Of a stretch of 5,437 nucleotides of DNA, positions 1-5,338 are shown piece after piece (the first letter of the stretch is position 1; each line of letters begins with the position of its first letter). This stretch comes from an uncultured Methylocystaceae bacterium. GTDB lineage: Bacteria; Pseudomonadota; Alphaproteobacteria; Rhizobiales; Beijerinckiaceae. A model generated the notes under the pieces. It ran no database searches. It was not told where the DNA came from and was given only the letters and a program-made list of their open reading frames with translations. Both the position numbers and the translations under genes were made by a program. Where the stretch lies: contig CAMFKC010000212.1 in NCBI GenBank assembly GCA_945956975.1, forward strand, positions 1-5,437. The letters run 5' to 3'.

Positions 1-244
1 TGCGTGCGACGAGCTCGCGCTGCACGGCGACGATCTCGTCTCGCGACAGTGGACAGGGCAGTTCGATTTCGCGCAGCGAGCGGTCGAGCCGCGCGAGATG
101 AGCGGGATTGTCGACCAGCTTGCCGTCGAGAACGGCGCAGACTTCGTAGATGCCGTCGGCGAACAGGAAACCGCGGTCGAACACCGACACGCGGGCCCTT
201 TCACGCGGAACATATGCGCCGTCGACAAATACGATCTCGGTCAA
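1..244 (-). CDS. dat: D-amino-acid transaminase, N-terminal part (cut by window edge)
   Basis: PLP-dependent fold-type IV aminotransferase of the D-alanine transaminase type, which interconverts D-amino acids and 2-oxo acids in the cytoplasm. Reading the minus strand from a TTG at 244-242 gives 81 codons, beginning MTEIVFVDGAYVPRERARV. Residues 22-35 (FDRGFLFADGIYEV) match the family's N-terminal signature, with Tyr33 in the place of the active-site tyrosine of the VYEV motif. HLARLDRSLREIEL follows, the usual helix of the small domain. The PLP lysine and the rest of the enzyme lie beyond the left edge, so activity cannot be judged. TTG is chosen because the family similarity starts there and a GAGGG lies a few bases upstream; I see no better ATG. 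The gene is divergent from the isomerase-family gene at 327. A branched-chain aminotransferase-like member or aminodeoxychorismate lyase is possible but less likely given the DRGFLFADG-IYEV form. Confidence 0.85.
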   Translation of the reverse strand, partial: MTEIVFVDGAYVPRERARVSVFDRGFLFADGIYEVCAVLDGKLVDNPAHLARLDRSLREIELPCPLSRDEIVAVQRELVAR

Positions 245-314
245 ATCTTGCCCTCGCCTATGCCATTTCTGCGGCTCGACAGGGCCGCCGCCTTCGCGCA
301 CCATCAGCGCGAAT

Positions 315-320
315 GGGAGG
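315..320 (+). promoter_or_regulatory. Ribosome binding site that fixes a TTG start
   Basis: GGGAGG lies 6 nt before the TTG at 327-329. It decides the start of the downstream gene, because family similarity begins exactly at that codon. The upstream extension of this frame runs antisense into the transaminase gene and has no similarity to the family. Confidence 0.75.
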
Positions 321-326
321 AAAGCC

Positions 327-929
327 TTGATCGAATTCTATTTCGACTGTTCGAGCCCGTGGACCTATCTCGCCTTCCATAACATTCCCCCGCTCGCGGC
401 GGAATTCGGCGAGGAGATCGTCTGGAAGCCGATCCTGGTGGGCGGCGTGTTCAATGCGGTCAACCAGAGCGTCTACGCCTCGCGCGAAAATCCCGTGCCC
501 GCCAAGGCGCGCTACATGCTGAAAGACCTCAACGACTGGGCGCGCCTGTCAGGCCTTTCGATCAAGATGCCGCCGAGCGTCTTCCCGGTGAACAGCGTGA
601 AGGCGATGCGGGGCTGCATCTGGCTCTTGCCGCAAGGCAGAATGGTCGATTTCGCGACCGCCGCGTTCGAGGCCTATTGGGGGCGCGACGAGGACATTTC
701 GAAGGACGATGTGCTCACGCGAATCTGCAAGGCCTCGGGCGTCGACCCCACGGCCTTCTTCGACGGGATCGGGCAGGCAGGCGTCAAGGACGCGCTGCGC
801 GCCAACACCGATGAATTGATTGCGCGCGGCGGGTTCGGGTCGCCGACGATTTTCGTCGATGCCGACGACATGTATTTCGGCAACGACCGGGCGCCGCTGA
901 TCCGGGCGGCGCTGGAGCGCAAAGACTGA
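327..929 (+). CDS. 2-hydroxychromene-2-carboxylate isomerase family protein (DsbA/kappa-GST fold)
   Basis: A 200-aa cytoplasmic thioredoxin-fold protein of the glutathione-dependent HCCA isomerase / kappa-class GST family, at the family's usual length. It starts IEFYFDCSSPWTYLA after a TTG; Ser10-Pro11 aligns with the glutathione-activating serine of naphthalene-pathway NahD (Ser11). The helical insert carries YMLKDLNDWARLSGL, and FEAYWGRDEDIS resembles the family's AxWG segment. The C-terminal thioredoxin half has GGFGSPTIFVD with cis-Pro173, then FGNDR at 184-188, a family hallmark. NahD-type enzymes isomerise 2-hydroxychromene-2-carboxylate to a benzylidenepyruvate, but no aromatic-degradation genes flank this copy, so a general glutathione-dependent isomerase or oxidoreductase is as likely. 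Cys8 lies just before the Ser-Pro, which is unusual but does not form a CxxC motif. The gene is divergent from the transaminase (82-bp gap) and convergent with the PIN-domain gene. Confidence 0.88.
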   Translation: MIEFYFDCSSPWTYLAFHNIPPLAAEFGEEIVWKPILVGGVFNAVNQSVYASRENPVPAKARYMLKDLNDWARLSGLSIKMPPSVFPVNSVKAMRGCIWLLPQGRMVDFATAAFEAYWGRDEDISKDDVLTRICKASGVDPTAFFDGIGQAGVKDALRANTDELIARGGFGSPTIFVDADDMYFGNDRAPLIRAALERKD

Positions 930-980
930 GGCCGATGAGGGCGGCGGGCGCGCGCGAGGGGTATGGCAGCGGGCGCGCTC

Positions 981-995
981 CTGTCCCAGGGACAG
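981..995. repeat. Perfect 15-bp palindrome in the convergent spacer
   Basis: CTGTCCC-A-GGGACAG, with 7-bp arms around a single central base, lies 51 bp after the isomerase stop and 125 bp past the toxin stop on the other strand. As RNA it could fold with a 5-nt loop and a 5-bp stem. There is no T-run after it on either strand, so it is not a classical terminator. A protein-binding site is possible. Another GGGACAG copy occurs nearby at 1058-1064. Confidence 0.35.
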
Positions 996-1119
996 ACCAA
1001 GAGACTGGCGTATTTAAGACCAACACTTTAAAATCACACGACTTTCGGGCCCAGCGCGGGACAGGTTCCAGGCCCTCCCGGAGTTTCCGACCGCTTCATT
1101 CTCGCCATTTCACTCCCTC

Positions 1120-1575
1120 TCAGTCCTGCGGCCCCTCCTCTCCCTCATCTGCATTGCTGGGGTCTGTCGGCCCCGCTCCTTGCCAGCCGAACGTGTCGTT
1201 GTGAAAATCTACGATGGCAAGGTCGAACAAGCCGAATACCTCGGTTTTCAGGCTCTGGGCTGCGGCAAAGGCAAAAGCGTCGTCCATCGAAAAGACATCG
1301 CCTTGCACCTGGCGCCCGTAGACGGCGGCCGAGGCGATCGCCATCTCGTAGGAGATTGGCACGATGGTCGCGCCGATCTCGTTGATCAATCGCTCGACGA
1401 TCGCGACCGCCTCGCTGACATTGATCTCGTGATGCTGACGCACCCCCCGCACCAGAGCAGACAGGGTGAGCGGCGTGATCGCTAAGTTTGAGGCCTCCTC
1501 GATCCGCTGAACGCAGCGCTCGAACTGAGGCCCGCCGCGCAGCAATTCAATCAATACGTCGGTCATCAGGACCAC
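1120..1575 (-). CDS. PIN-domain protein, VapC-like toxin with altered acidic residues
   Basis: VapC-type PIN proteins are Mg-dependent ribonucleases held inactive by a VapB antitoxin. This frame gives 151 aa from a GTG at 1575-1573, overlapping the antitoxin end by 10 nt; the alternative ATG at 1566-1564 gives 148 aa and a TGATG coupling. I prefer the GTG because VVLMTDVLIELLRG restores the first beta strand of the fold. Further PIN features are ITPLTLSALVRGVR (second motif), the EIGATIVPISYEMA strand-helix, and SMDDAFAFAAAQSL (third motif with its Asp). Two usual acidic ligands look replaced: the Asp of the VLDT-type motif is Met here (though an Asp follows at +2), and the Glu of TLxE is Ala (residue 37 counted from the ATG). 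The third motif and later aspartates (LFDLAIVDF) remain. The acidic tail (NADEGEEGPQD) is not typical. The protein could be a weakened toxin or a decoy. Confidence 0.78.
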   Translation of the reverse strand: MVLMTDVLIELLRGGPQFERCVQRIEEASNLAITPLTLSALVRGVRQHHEINVSEAVAIVERLINEIGATIVPISYEMAIASAAVYGRQVQGDVFSMDDAFAFAAAQSLKTEVFGLFDLAIVDFHNDTFGWQGAGPTDPSNADEGEEGPQD

Positions 1576-1772
1576 GGCTGATGATCCCGGCGCTTTTCCT
1601 CCAGTTCGCGCACGATCGGGCGCAGGCGCTCGGCGAGCGGTCGCCGGCTCCGCTCGGCGGCAAGAGCATTTTGACATGCGCGCCGGATTGCAGCGGCGAT
1701 CGACTGGCCGGTCGCCTCGGCAAGCAGGCGTGCGGCCTGCTCGGCGTCCTTATCCTTGATGCAGTATGACAT
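1566..1772 (-). CDS. VapB-like antitoxin of a type II toxin-antitoxin pair
   Basis: A 68-aa protein resembling the short VapB/PSK-operon antitoxins (Rv0623-like). The N-terminal part, SYCIKDKDAEQAARLLAEA then TGQSIAAAIRRACQNAL (residues 2-37), has the family's beta strand followed by two helices: IKD at the start, the TG turn, and the AIRRA helix. This is the DNA-binding and dimerisation part. The charged second half (LAERLRPIVRELEEKRRDHQ) would be the toxin-wrapping segment; it is short and ends at PWS without the usual acidic LYDE-type tail. The ATG at 1772-1770 is preferred over a TTG 15 nt upstream because homology starts there and GAAGGG lies 7 nt before it. The gene overlaps the PIN gene, as expected for stoichiometric coupling, and is probably autoregulated through the palindrome at 1789-1803. 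Confidence 0.8.
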   Translation of the reverse strand: MSYCIKDKDAEQAARLLAEATGQSIAAAIRRACQNALAAERSRRPLAERLRPIVRELEEKRRDHQPWS

Positions 1773-1786
1773 GGCGGTACCCTTCA

Positions 1787-1823
1787 ATTATACCTAAGGT
1801 ATATGAGCTATGGTACCAGTCAA
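1787..1823 (-). promoter_or_regulatory. Candidate promoter of the toxin-antitoxin operon
   Basis: A perfect -10 hexamer TATAAT reads on the minus strand at 1792-1787. If used, transcription would begin near 1780 and leave only about 8 nt before the ATG, a nearly leaderless message. A near-perfect -35 (TTGACT, 1823-1818) lies 25 nt from it, too far. The same -35 with a 16-nt spacer would pair with a poor -10 (TACCTT, 1801-1796), which leaves the ribosome binding site in the transcript. Either way the palindrome at 1789-1803 covers the -10. Confidence 0.5.
1789..1803. promoter_or_regulatory. Perfect 15-bp palindrome, candidate VapBC operator
   Basis: TATACCT-A-AGGTATA, with 7-bp arms and one central base, lies 17 bp before the antitoxin ATG and overlaps the TATAAT box. 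AT-rich palindromes at this position are the usual binding sites of VapB dimers or VapBC complexes, so this is the likely autorepression site. That role is inferred from position and symmetry alone. Confidence 0.6.
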
Positions 1824-1989
1824 GTTCGCCGCCGGTCTGTCGGCGCGCTGCGGCGATATTGGGCAAGCGCACGTGGCGGAGCGAAACGCGGGGCCCGCGC
1901 GGCGGCAAGGGTGCGTCCTTACCTTTAAAGACACCGCGCAGATTGGTGGGGCGCGCGAGGCGGCTAATGCCCGAAAGGCCGCGCAGGAT

Positions 1990-2012
1990 GCGGGCTCCGG
2001 CCCGCCTGGAGC
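1990..2012. repeat. Pair of mutually exclusive short hairpins
   Basis: GCGGGC (1990-1995) pairs with GCCCGC (2000-2005) around a TCCG loop. The overlapping GCTCC (1994-1998) can instead pair with GGAGC (2008-2012). No adjacent gene would obviously use this as a switch. Confidence 0.3.
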
Positions 2013-2068
2013 AGGACACACCCCAAGAGGATCGCGGGGCGCCGACAATGCGAACGACCCGCAAGCGG

Positions 2069-2088
2069 CAGTGTGAGACAGTGTGAGA
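2069..2088. repeat. Two tandem perfect 10-bp copies
   Basis: CAGTGTGAGA occurs twice head to tail (2069-2078 and 2079-2088) with no mismatch, followed by CT. It is a small local duplication, not in any supported gene. Confidence 0.8.
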
Positions 2089-2361
2089 CTTCGGCGCGCG
2101 CAAGGCGGGGACCCACGGCAATTGCGCGGCATCGCAGTGTTCCCGCATGCGCGGCCCACGGGACGCCGAAGCACCTTGCCACAGCCCCCGCAAGGCCGAT
2201 GCGACCTTCAAAATTGCGGCCTTGGCCAAGGGACGTCTCAGTGACGCCGGGGGCTAATGGAAGCGTCGCGACGTCGGTATGCCGCCTGCCGCGATCGGGC
2301 GGCGCCGGCCAGGACGTCGGGGTCATGGGACGCAACGCCCGTGCTTGCGCGAGGACGCGAC

Positions 2362-2394
2362 ACGACAGTAGCAACACGACAGCAGCAACACGAC
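2362..2394. repeat. Tandem 14-bp repeat, two and a third copies
   Basis: ACGACAGTAGCAAC (2362-2375) is followed directly by ACGACAGCAGCAAC (2376-2389), differing by one base, and then by the first five bases of a third copy (ACGAC). The unit length is not a multiple of three and the stretch lies outside any credible gene. Confidence 0.75.
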
Positions 2395-2710
2395 GGGTTC
2401 AAAGGGCGCGCTGTCTTTCCACGACAATCCGGGGACAGCGCGGGACGGCAGGGCAAGATTTCCAGCGCTCGCGTCGTCAAGGCGATTTTTTAAGACTGAG
2501 CCGACGCAGCGCTTGGCTGGACATCCACTGTCGAGCCTTGGCTACAGATGGCGGCGTCCGGCAATCCGATTGAATCGCAGCGCGCGGTTGCAGGGCGTTG
2601 AGAGCACAATCCAGCGCTTCGGTTGACACTGATCGCCTGCAATTGTGACCGCAACGACACAGCCTCAGGCAATGGTTGCTCGTGCCGCGCGGCGCGAAGT
2701 TGAAGGTATG

Positions 2711-2726
2711 TTCAGACCGATCTGAA
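2711..2726. promoter_or_regulatory. Inverted repeat upstream of the porin-like gene
   Basis: TTCAGA-CCGA-TCTGAA has perfect 6-bp arms with a 4-bp spacer and ends 105 bp before the ATG at 2832. It could be an operator or a 5' leader hairpin of the outer-membrane protein message. No regulator gene sits nearby to support either reading. Confidence 0.4.
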
Positions 2727-2831
2727 TTGCCTAGTTTGCGCGAGCGTGCCGCGTGTGCGGCCCGCAGGGTTCGCGCTTCTCAAATGGGAGCGGACCAACC
2801 GCGTATCGATCAGCTTCCCACAGAGAGATCC

Positions 2832-3716
2832 ATGAGGCTCAAGACATTTACCCTGGCGCTCGCCGCCGCGACACTCGCGAGCGCAGCCTACGCAGCCGAC
2901 CTGCCTTCGCGGAAAGTCGCGCCGGTCATGGCGCCCGCGCCAGTGTTCACCTGGACCGGCTTTACCGTCGGCGTGAACGCCGGCATCGGCTGGAACGCCG
3001 GCGGCGGCCAGAACGGCGCGCAGACCTTCCTCGGCATCGGCAGCAACGGCGCCCCGCTCGGCGTTGGCGTTCCCGGCCCTACGGCCGCCTGGACCAATGG
3101 CATGTCCTCGCCCATCGGCGTCCTCGGCGGCCTGACGCTTGGCTACAACTTGCAGGTTTCGCCGATGGTCGTCGCCGGCGTCGAGACCGACATCCAGCTC
3201 GCCTCGGTCCGCGGCGCCGGCGCCGCCGCCACGGTCGTTCCGGTCGGCGTGAACGGCATCATCGCGCATAACGGCGCGATCGGCGTCTCGCAGAAGACCG
3301 ACTGGTTCGGCACCCTGCGCGCCCGCATCGGCGTCACGCCGTTCTTGCCGAGCTTGCTCGTCTACGCGACCGGCGGTCTCGCCTATGGCAACGTCAAGAC
3401 CAACTTCCTGATGTCCGACACGTTCGCCATTGCTGTGCTCGGCAACGCGCTCTCCGGGAACGCGACCAAGCTCGGCTGGACGGCCGGCGCTGGCGCCGAA
3501 TGGGCGATCACCCAGAACTGGTCGCTCAAGGGCGAGTGGCTCTATGTCGACCTCGGCCGCACGGCGCTCGCCGGCGTCAACGGTGAATTCGTCGGCCCGG
3601 CGCCCTTCCCGCTCTACGCTACGAACCAGAGCTACAAGCACAATTTCCACGTCGTGCGCGCCGGTCTGAACTATCGCTTCGGTGGCTTGGCCGGCCCGGT
3701 CGTCGCCAAGTATTGA
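2832..3716 (+). CDS. Outer-membrane beta-barrel protein (Omp31/porin-like family)
   Basis: A 294-aa exported beta-barrel protein of the small outer-membrane (opacity/Omp31-like) group abundant in Hyphomicrobiales. The ATG at 2832 starts a clear signal peptide: basic MRLK, a hydrophobic stretch of Ala/Leu, and an AYA|AD cleavage site after residue 21, giving a mature protein of 273 aa beginning ADLPSRK. After a Pro-rich linker comes WTGFTVGVNAGIGWN (41-55), the typical first strand. Later strands include LTLGYNLQVSPMVVAGVETD (101-120), DWFGTLRARIGV (157-168), YATGGLAYG (178-186), WTAGAGAEWAI (216-226) and the last strand HVVRAGLNYRF (273-283), followed by the family's GGLAGPVVAKY tail. The long insert at about 56-95 is Gly/Asn-rich and probably forms an extracellular loop. 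In-frame starts upstream of 2832 would bury the signal peptide. The ribosome binding site is weak (AGAGAG). The role is structural or passive diffusion; no substrate can be inferred. The gene is monocistronic, ended by the terminator at 3747. Confidence 0.9.
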   Translation: MRLKTFTLALAAATLASAAYAADLPSRKVAPVMAPAPVFTWTGFTVGVNAGIGWNAGGGQNGAQTFLGIGSNGAPLGVGVPGPTAAWTNGMSSPIGVLGGLTLGYNLQVSPMVVAGVETDIQLASVRGAGAAATVVPVGVNGIIAHNGAIGVSQKTDWFGTLRARIGVTPFLPSLLVYATGGLAYGNVKTNFLMSDTFAIAVLGNALSGNATKLGWTAGAGAEWAITQNWSLKGEWLYVDLGRTALAGVNGEFVGPAPFPLYATNQSYKHNFHVVRAGLNYRFGGLAGPVVAKY

Positions 3717-3746
3717 TCGCGTTCGATCTTACGCCCAAGCGGACTG

Positions 3747-3775
3747 AAAGCCCGGCTTCAGGTCGGGCTTTTTTT
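3747..3775 (+). terminator. Rho-independent terminator of the porin-like gene
   Basis: AAAGCCCG (3747-3754) pairs perfectly with CGGGCTTT (3764-3771), extended inward by one G-U and one C-G pair to leave a 5-nt loop. The stem runs into seven T residues (3769-3775). It starts 30 bp after the stop codon. Confidence 0.92.
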
Positions 3776-3940
3776 GGTGATCGACATTGCGCCGATCATG
3801 ACAGCGCTGTTTAGCGGGCTGCGTCGGCAGACCTCGCCGCCGAATTCGTGGCAATTTGATTCCAGTCTCGGCGCCGCAACGAACTGACAGCGGGTAACAT
3901 ACGGAACGCGCTGCTCGAGGCGCTTCGTCGGCAATCTCGC

Positions 3941-3959
3941 CCGATCGCATCGTGATCGG
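3941..3959. promoter_or_regulatory. Inverted repeat upstream of the exported-protein gene
   Basis: CCGATC and GATCGG are perfect 6-bp arms separated by 7 bp, about 140 bp before the ATG at 4101. The size and symmetry suit a dimeric regulator's site, but no promoter elements confirm it. Confidence 0.3.
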
Positions 3960-4063
3960 CAATGAGCGGGCGCGGCGGAGGCGCTCTGCAGGAAAGTCAG
4001 ACAGCATTGCGCTTGTGACGGGGCGCACAAAACTGTTGGAGAACGCGACCTACATTCGGGGGG

Positions 4064-4084
4064 GCGCCGCCGGCCGGCGGGCGC
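4064..4084 (+). promoter_or_regulatory. GC-rich hairpin directly before a ribosome binding site
   Basis: The 21-nt stretch folds into an 8-bp stem with a single bulged G around a GGCC loop; its core is the palindrome GCCGGCCGGC (4069-4078). It ends two bases before the GAGGAGA ribosome binding site at 4087-4093, preceded by seven G. It could affect translation initiation or mRNA stability of the exported-protein gene. Confidence 0.4.
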
Positions 4085-4086
4085 AC

Positions 4087-4093
4087 GAGGAGA
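4087..4093 (+). promoter_or_regulatory. Strong ribosome binding site of the exported-protein gene
   Basis: GAGGAGA lies 7 nt before the ATG at 4101, close to the ideal spacing. With the signal peptide that follows, it fixes the start. Confidence 0.8.
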
Positions 4094-4100
4094 TAGGTCC

Positions 4101-4577
4101 ATGCGCAAGATCGCCACCGCCTGCAACATCTCGATCTTATCGGCTTGCATCGTAATTTGCGCCGCTGGCGCCGCCCACGCGGCGTCCGACAGCGGCGAGA
4201 TTCGGCAAAACCTCACGTTGACCAAGGAGACGTGGAATTCGATCGACCTGCCGCAAGCCAATGTCCCCTCCGGAGCGCCCGCCCCTGTCCTCATCAACAT
4301 CGACGTCCCCGTCCAGCTGCCACCGACCGTGACAGAGGCCTGCACCGTACTGTCGCAAGTCGTGGTCGACGGCACGCCCGTGGGCTTGCAGACCATTTCC
4401 GTCGTGCCGGACCACAGAACGCTTTCGATCCGCGAGGCCAGGCAGATCCGCTTGGCGCCCGGCGCCCATACCGTCGCAGCGCAGCTCTATCCGGAATGCG
4501 AGGGCGCAACTGTTATGTATACGACGTGGCCGGGCGGGGTCTGGGGCGGCAATTACAGCTATCTCGTCATGCCCTAA
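4101..4577 (+). CDS. Small exported protein of unknown function
   Basis: I do not recognise this 158-aa protein. Residues 1-27 form a Sec signal peptide: MRK, a hydrophobic core about 10-24, and an AHA|AS cleavage site, leaving a mature protein of 131 aa probably in the periplasm or outside the cell. There is no lipobox at the cleavage site and no later membrane segment. The mature part looks beta-rich, with alternating hydrophobic stretches (VLINIDVPVQL, 63-73; SQVVVDGTPVGLQTISVV, 85-102; GAHTVAAQLYPEC, 121-133) and a WPGGVWGGNYSYLVMP end rich in Trp, Gly and Tyr. Exactly two cysteines remain in the mature chain (Cys81 in EACTV, Cys133 in PECEG), suggesting one disulfide. The PGAHTV turn resembles immunoglobulin-like or fibronectin-like folds, but that is only a resemblance. 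It has its own strong ribosome binding site and no partner gene in the same direction nearby. Confidence 0.8.
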   Translation: MRKIATACNISILSACIVICAAGAAHAASDSGEIRQNLTLTKETWNSIDLPQANVPSGAPAPVLINIDVPVQLPPTVTEACTVLSQVVVDGTPVGLQTISVVPDHRTLSIREARQIRLAPGAHTVAAQLYPECEGATVMYTTWPGGVWGGNYSYLVMP

Positions 4578-4993
4578 GCATGCTCTTGCCTGGCTCGGCA
4601 GCGCCAAAGCTTTACGGAGTCCAGCGCTCGTGCCGGGCGTGACAGCGTCAGTGGCAAGGCGATGCGACGCGGGACAGGCGCGGTCGGACCCGGCAACATT
4701 GTGTTCGGCTGGAATTAGCGGTCGCGGCGAGAATGTCCCAAATCATGTCGGTAGTCGCCAGGCGACATACGATCGGCTCGTCGTCGGTTTGGTCGGCCGG
4801 CCGGCGCAGGACATTCAGCATAAACAAGGGCGAGTTGCATCGAACATGACAGCCCGCCGCATCGCGGCCGGCCACAAATTCTCGTTCGGCGACCTGCGAG
4901 CTCAGGTCCGAACCTATAGAAGTGTTGGCATGATCAGCGCTTTGTGATTCACGACTTCCGAAAGGAAGCCGGGATCAACCGCGATCAATTGTC
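4578..4993. other. 416 bp without a supported gene
   Basis: I see no convincing coding region. Short open frames on both strands (for example 4630-4947 plus and 4648-4875 minus) lack ribosome binding sites and motifs. A perfect palindrome GTCGCC-A-GGCGAC lies at 4754-4766. No terminator with a T-run follows the exported-protein gene. No Rossmann GxxGxxG motif is present, so this is not the missing N-terminal half of the galE remnant on the right. Confidence 0.55.
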
Positions 4994-5338
4994 GCTGACG
5001 CACACGCGGTTGTCGAGATCGAACCACATTTGCCGACAAATAGGATCGTCGCATGATCAGCGGCATCGTGCACGTGCTGAAGTCGGGTAGCTGCTGGTCA
5101 ATGCGCCACCCGAACACGGGCCGCGCAAGACGCTCTATAACCGCTTCGTCCGGTGGGCGGGAAAGCGCGTTTGGACGGATGTATCCCACGCGCTCGCACA
5201 AGCCAGCGATCCGCCCGCGCAGGATCTGATCGATAGCTCCGCCGTCAAAGCGCATCGCTCTGCGGCTGGAGGAAAAGGGGGGCGCAAAATCAGGCCATCG
5301 GTCGCTCGCGCGGCGGTCGTACAACGAAGATCCACGCT
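4994..5338 (+). pseudogene. IS5-family transposase remnant, frameshifted
   Basis: Pieces of an IS5-family DDE transposase follow each other in three frames. First comes VEIEPHLPTN (frame of 5012-5041), the usual IEPHLP near the N-terminus. An internal loss removes the linker before DDRR. Next is DRRMISGIVHVLKSGSCW (5044-5097), then, after a one-base loss near 5098-5102, APPEHGPRKTLYNRFVRWAG and LIDSSAVKAHRSAAGGKGG (5103-5282). Finally, after another -1 shift at the A4G6 run (5273-5282), AQNQAIGRSRGGRTTKIHA (5282-5338). The first catalytic aspartate (in LIDSS, codon 5232-5234) is kept. Everything after KIHA, including the other two catalytic acids, is missing and replaced by galE sequence. The last shift may reflect programmed frameshifting used by two-frame IS5 relatives; the earlier ones are decay. 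I found no terminal inverted repeats. Confidence 0.88.

Larger units (their letters stand above)
1804..2831. other. About 1 kb without a convincing gene
   Basis: No open frame here looks like a protein. The longest, on both strands, give Arg/Ala/Pro-rich low-complexity translations with no recognisable motif and no good ribosome binding site. The stretch holds a 10-bp tandem duplication (2069-2088), a 14-bp near-duplication (2362-2389), GC hairpins (1887-1899 and 1990-2005) and an inverted repeat (2711-2726). The T-run at 2486-2491 follows only a 4-bp stem and is not a credible terminator. The right-hand 200 bp should contain the porin-like gene's promoter; TTGACA at 2623-2628 is a perfect -35 match, but I see no good -10 at the right distance. 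A decayed gene or a dispersed non-coding repeat is possible. Confidence 0.6.
3776..4100. other. Intergenic spacer with dyad symmetries
   Basis: No gene is supported; the minus-strand open frames here run antisense through the neighbouring exported-protein gene and have no motifs. Visible structures are TGATCG(N9)CGATCA at 3778-3798, CCGATC(N7)GATCGG at 3941-3959, a run of seven G at 4058-4064 and a strong hairpin at 4064-4084. The promoter of the downstream gene should lie here, but I see no convincing -35/-10 pair. Confidence 0.55.

Noticed and set aside
150..326. In-frame extension of the isomerase-family gene to an upstream start at 150
   Set aside because: It runs antisense through the transaminase gene, has no family similarity, and the ribosome binding site plus homology place the start at 327.
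2069..2394. CRISPR array suggested by repeated units
   Set aside because: The units are 10 and 14 bp, directly adjacent, without spacers, and differ from each other; no cas genes are present.
2073..2573. Plus-strand open frame of 166 aa in the gene-poor stretch
   Set aside because: The translation is low-complexity Arg/Ala/Thr, spans both tandem repeats, and has no ribosome binding site or motif.
2623..2650. Sigma-70 promoter with a perfect TTGACA -35
   Set aside because: No acceptable -10 lies 16-18 bp downstream, and the site is over 200 bp from the gene; kept only as a remark.
2676..2831. Longer start for the outer-membrane protein
   Set aside because: The extension would put 52 residues with no motif before an obvious signal peptide; the ATG at 2832 is the natural start.
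2712..3650. Long minus-strand open frame (312 aa) opposite the outer-membrane gene
   Set aside because: It is a GC-driven shadow: Gly/Ala/Arg/Asp-rich with no motif, fully antisense to a well-supported gene.
3758..4396. Minus-strand open frame of 212 aa across the spacer and exported-protein gene
   Set aside because: It is antisense to a gene with a signal peptide and strong ribosome binding site, covers the intrinsic terminator, and shows no domain.
4914..5324. Minus-strand open frame of 136 aa
   Set aside because: It is the reverse strand of the transposase remnant, whose plus-strand translation is recognisable.
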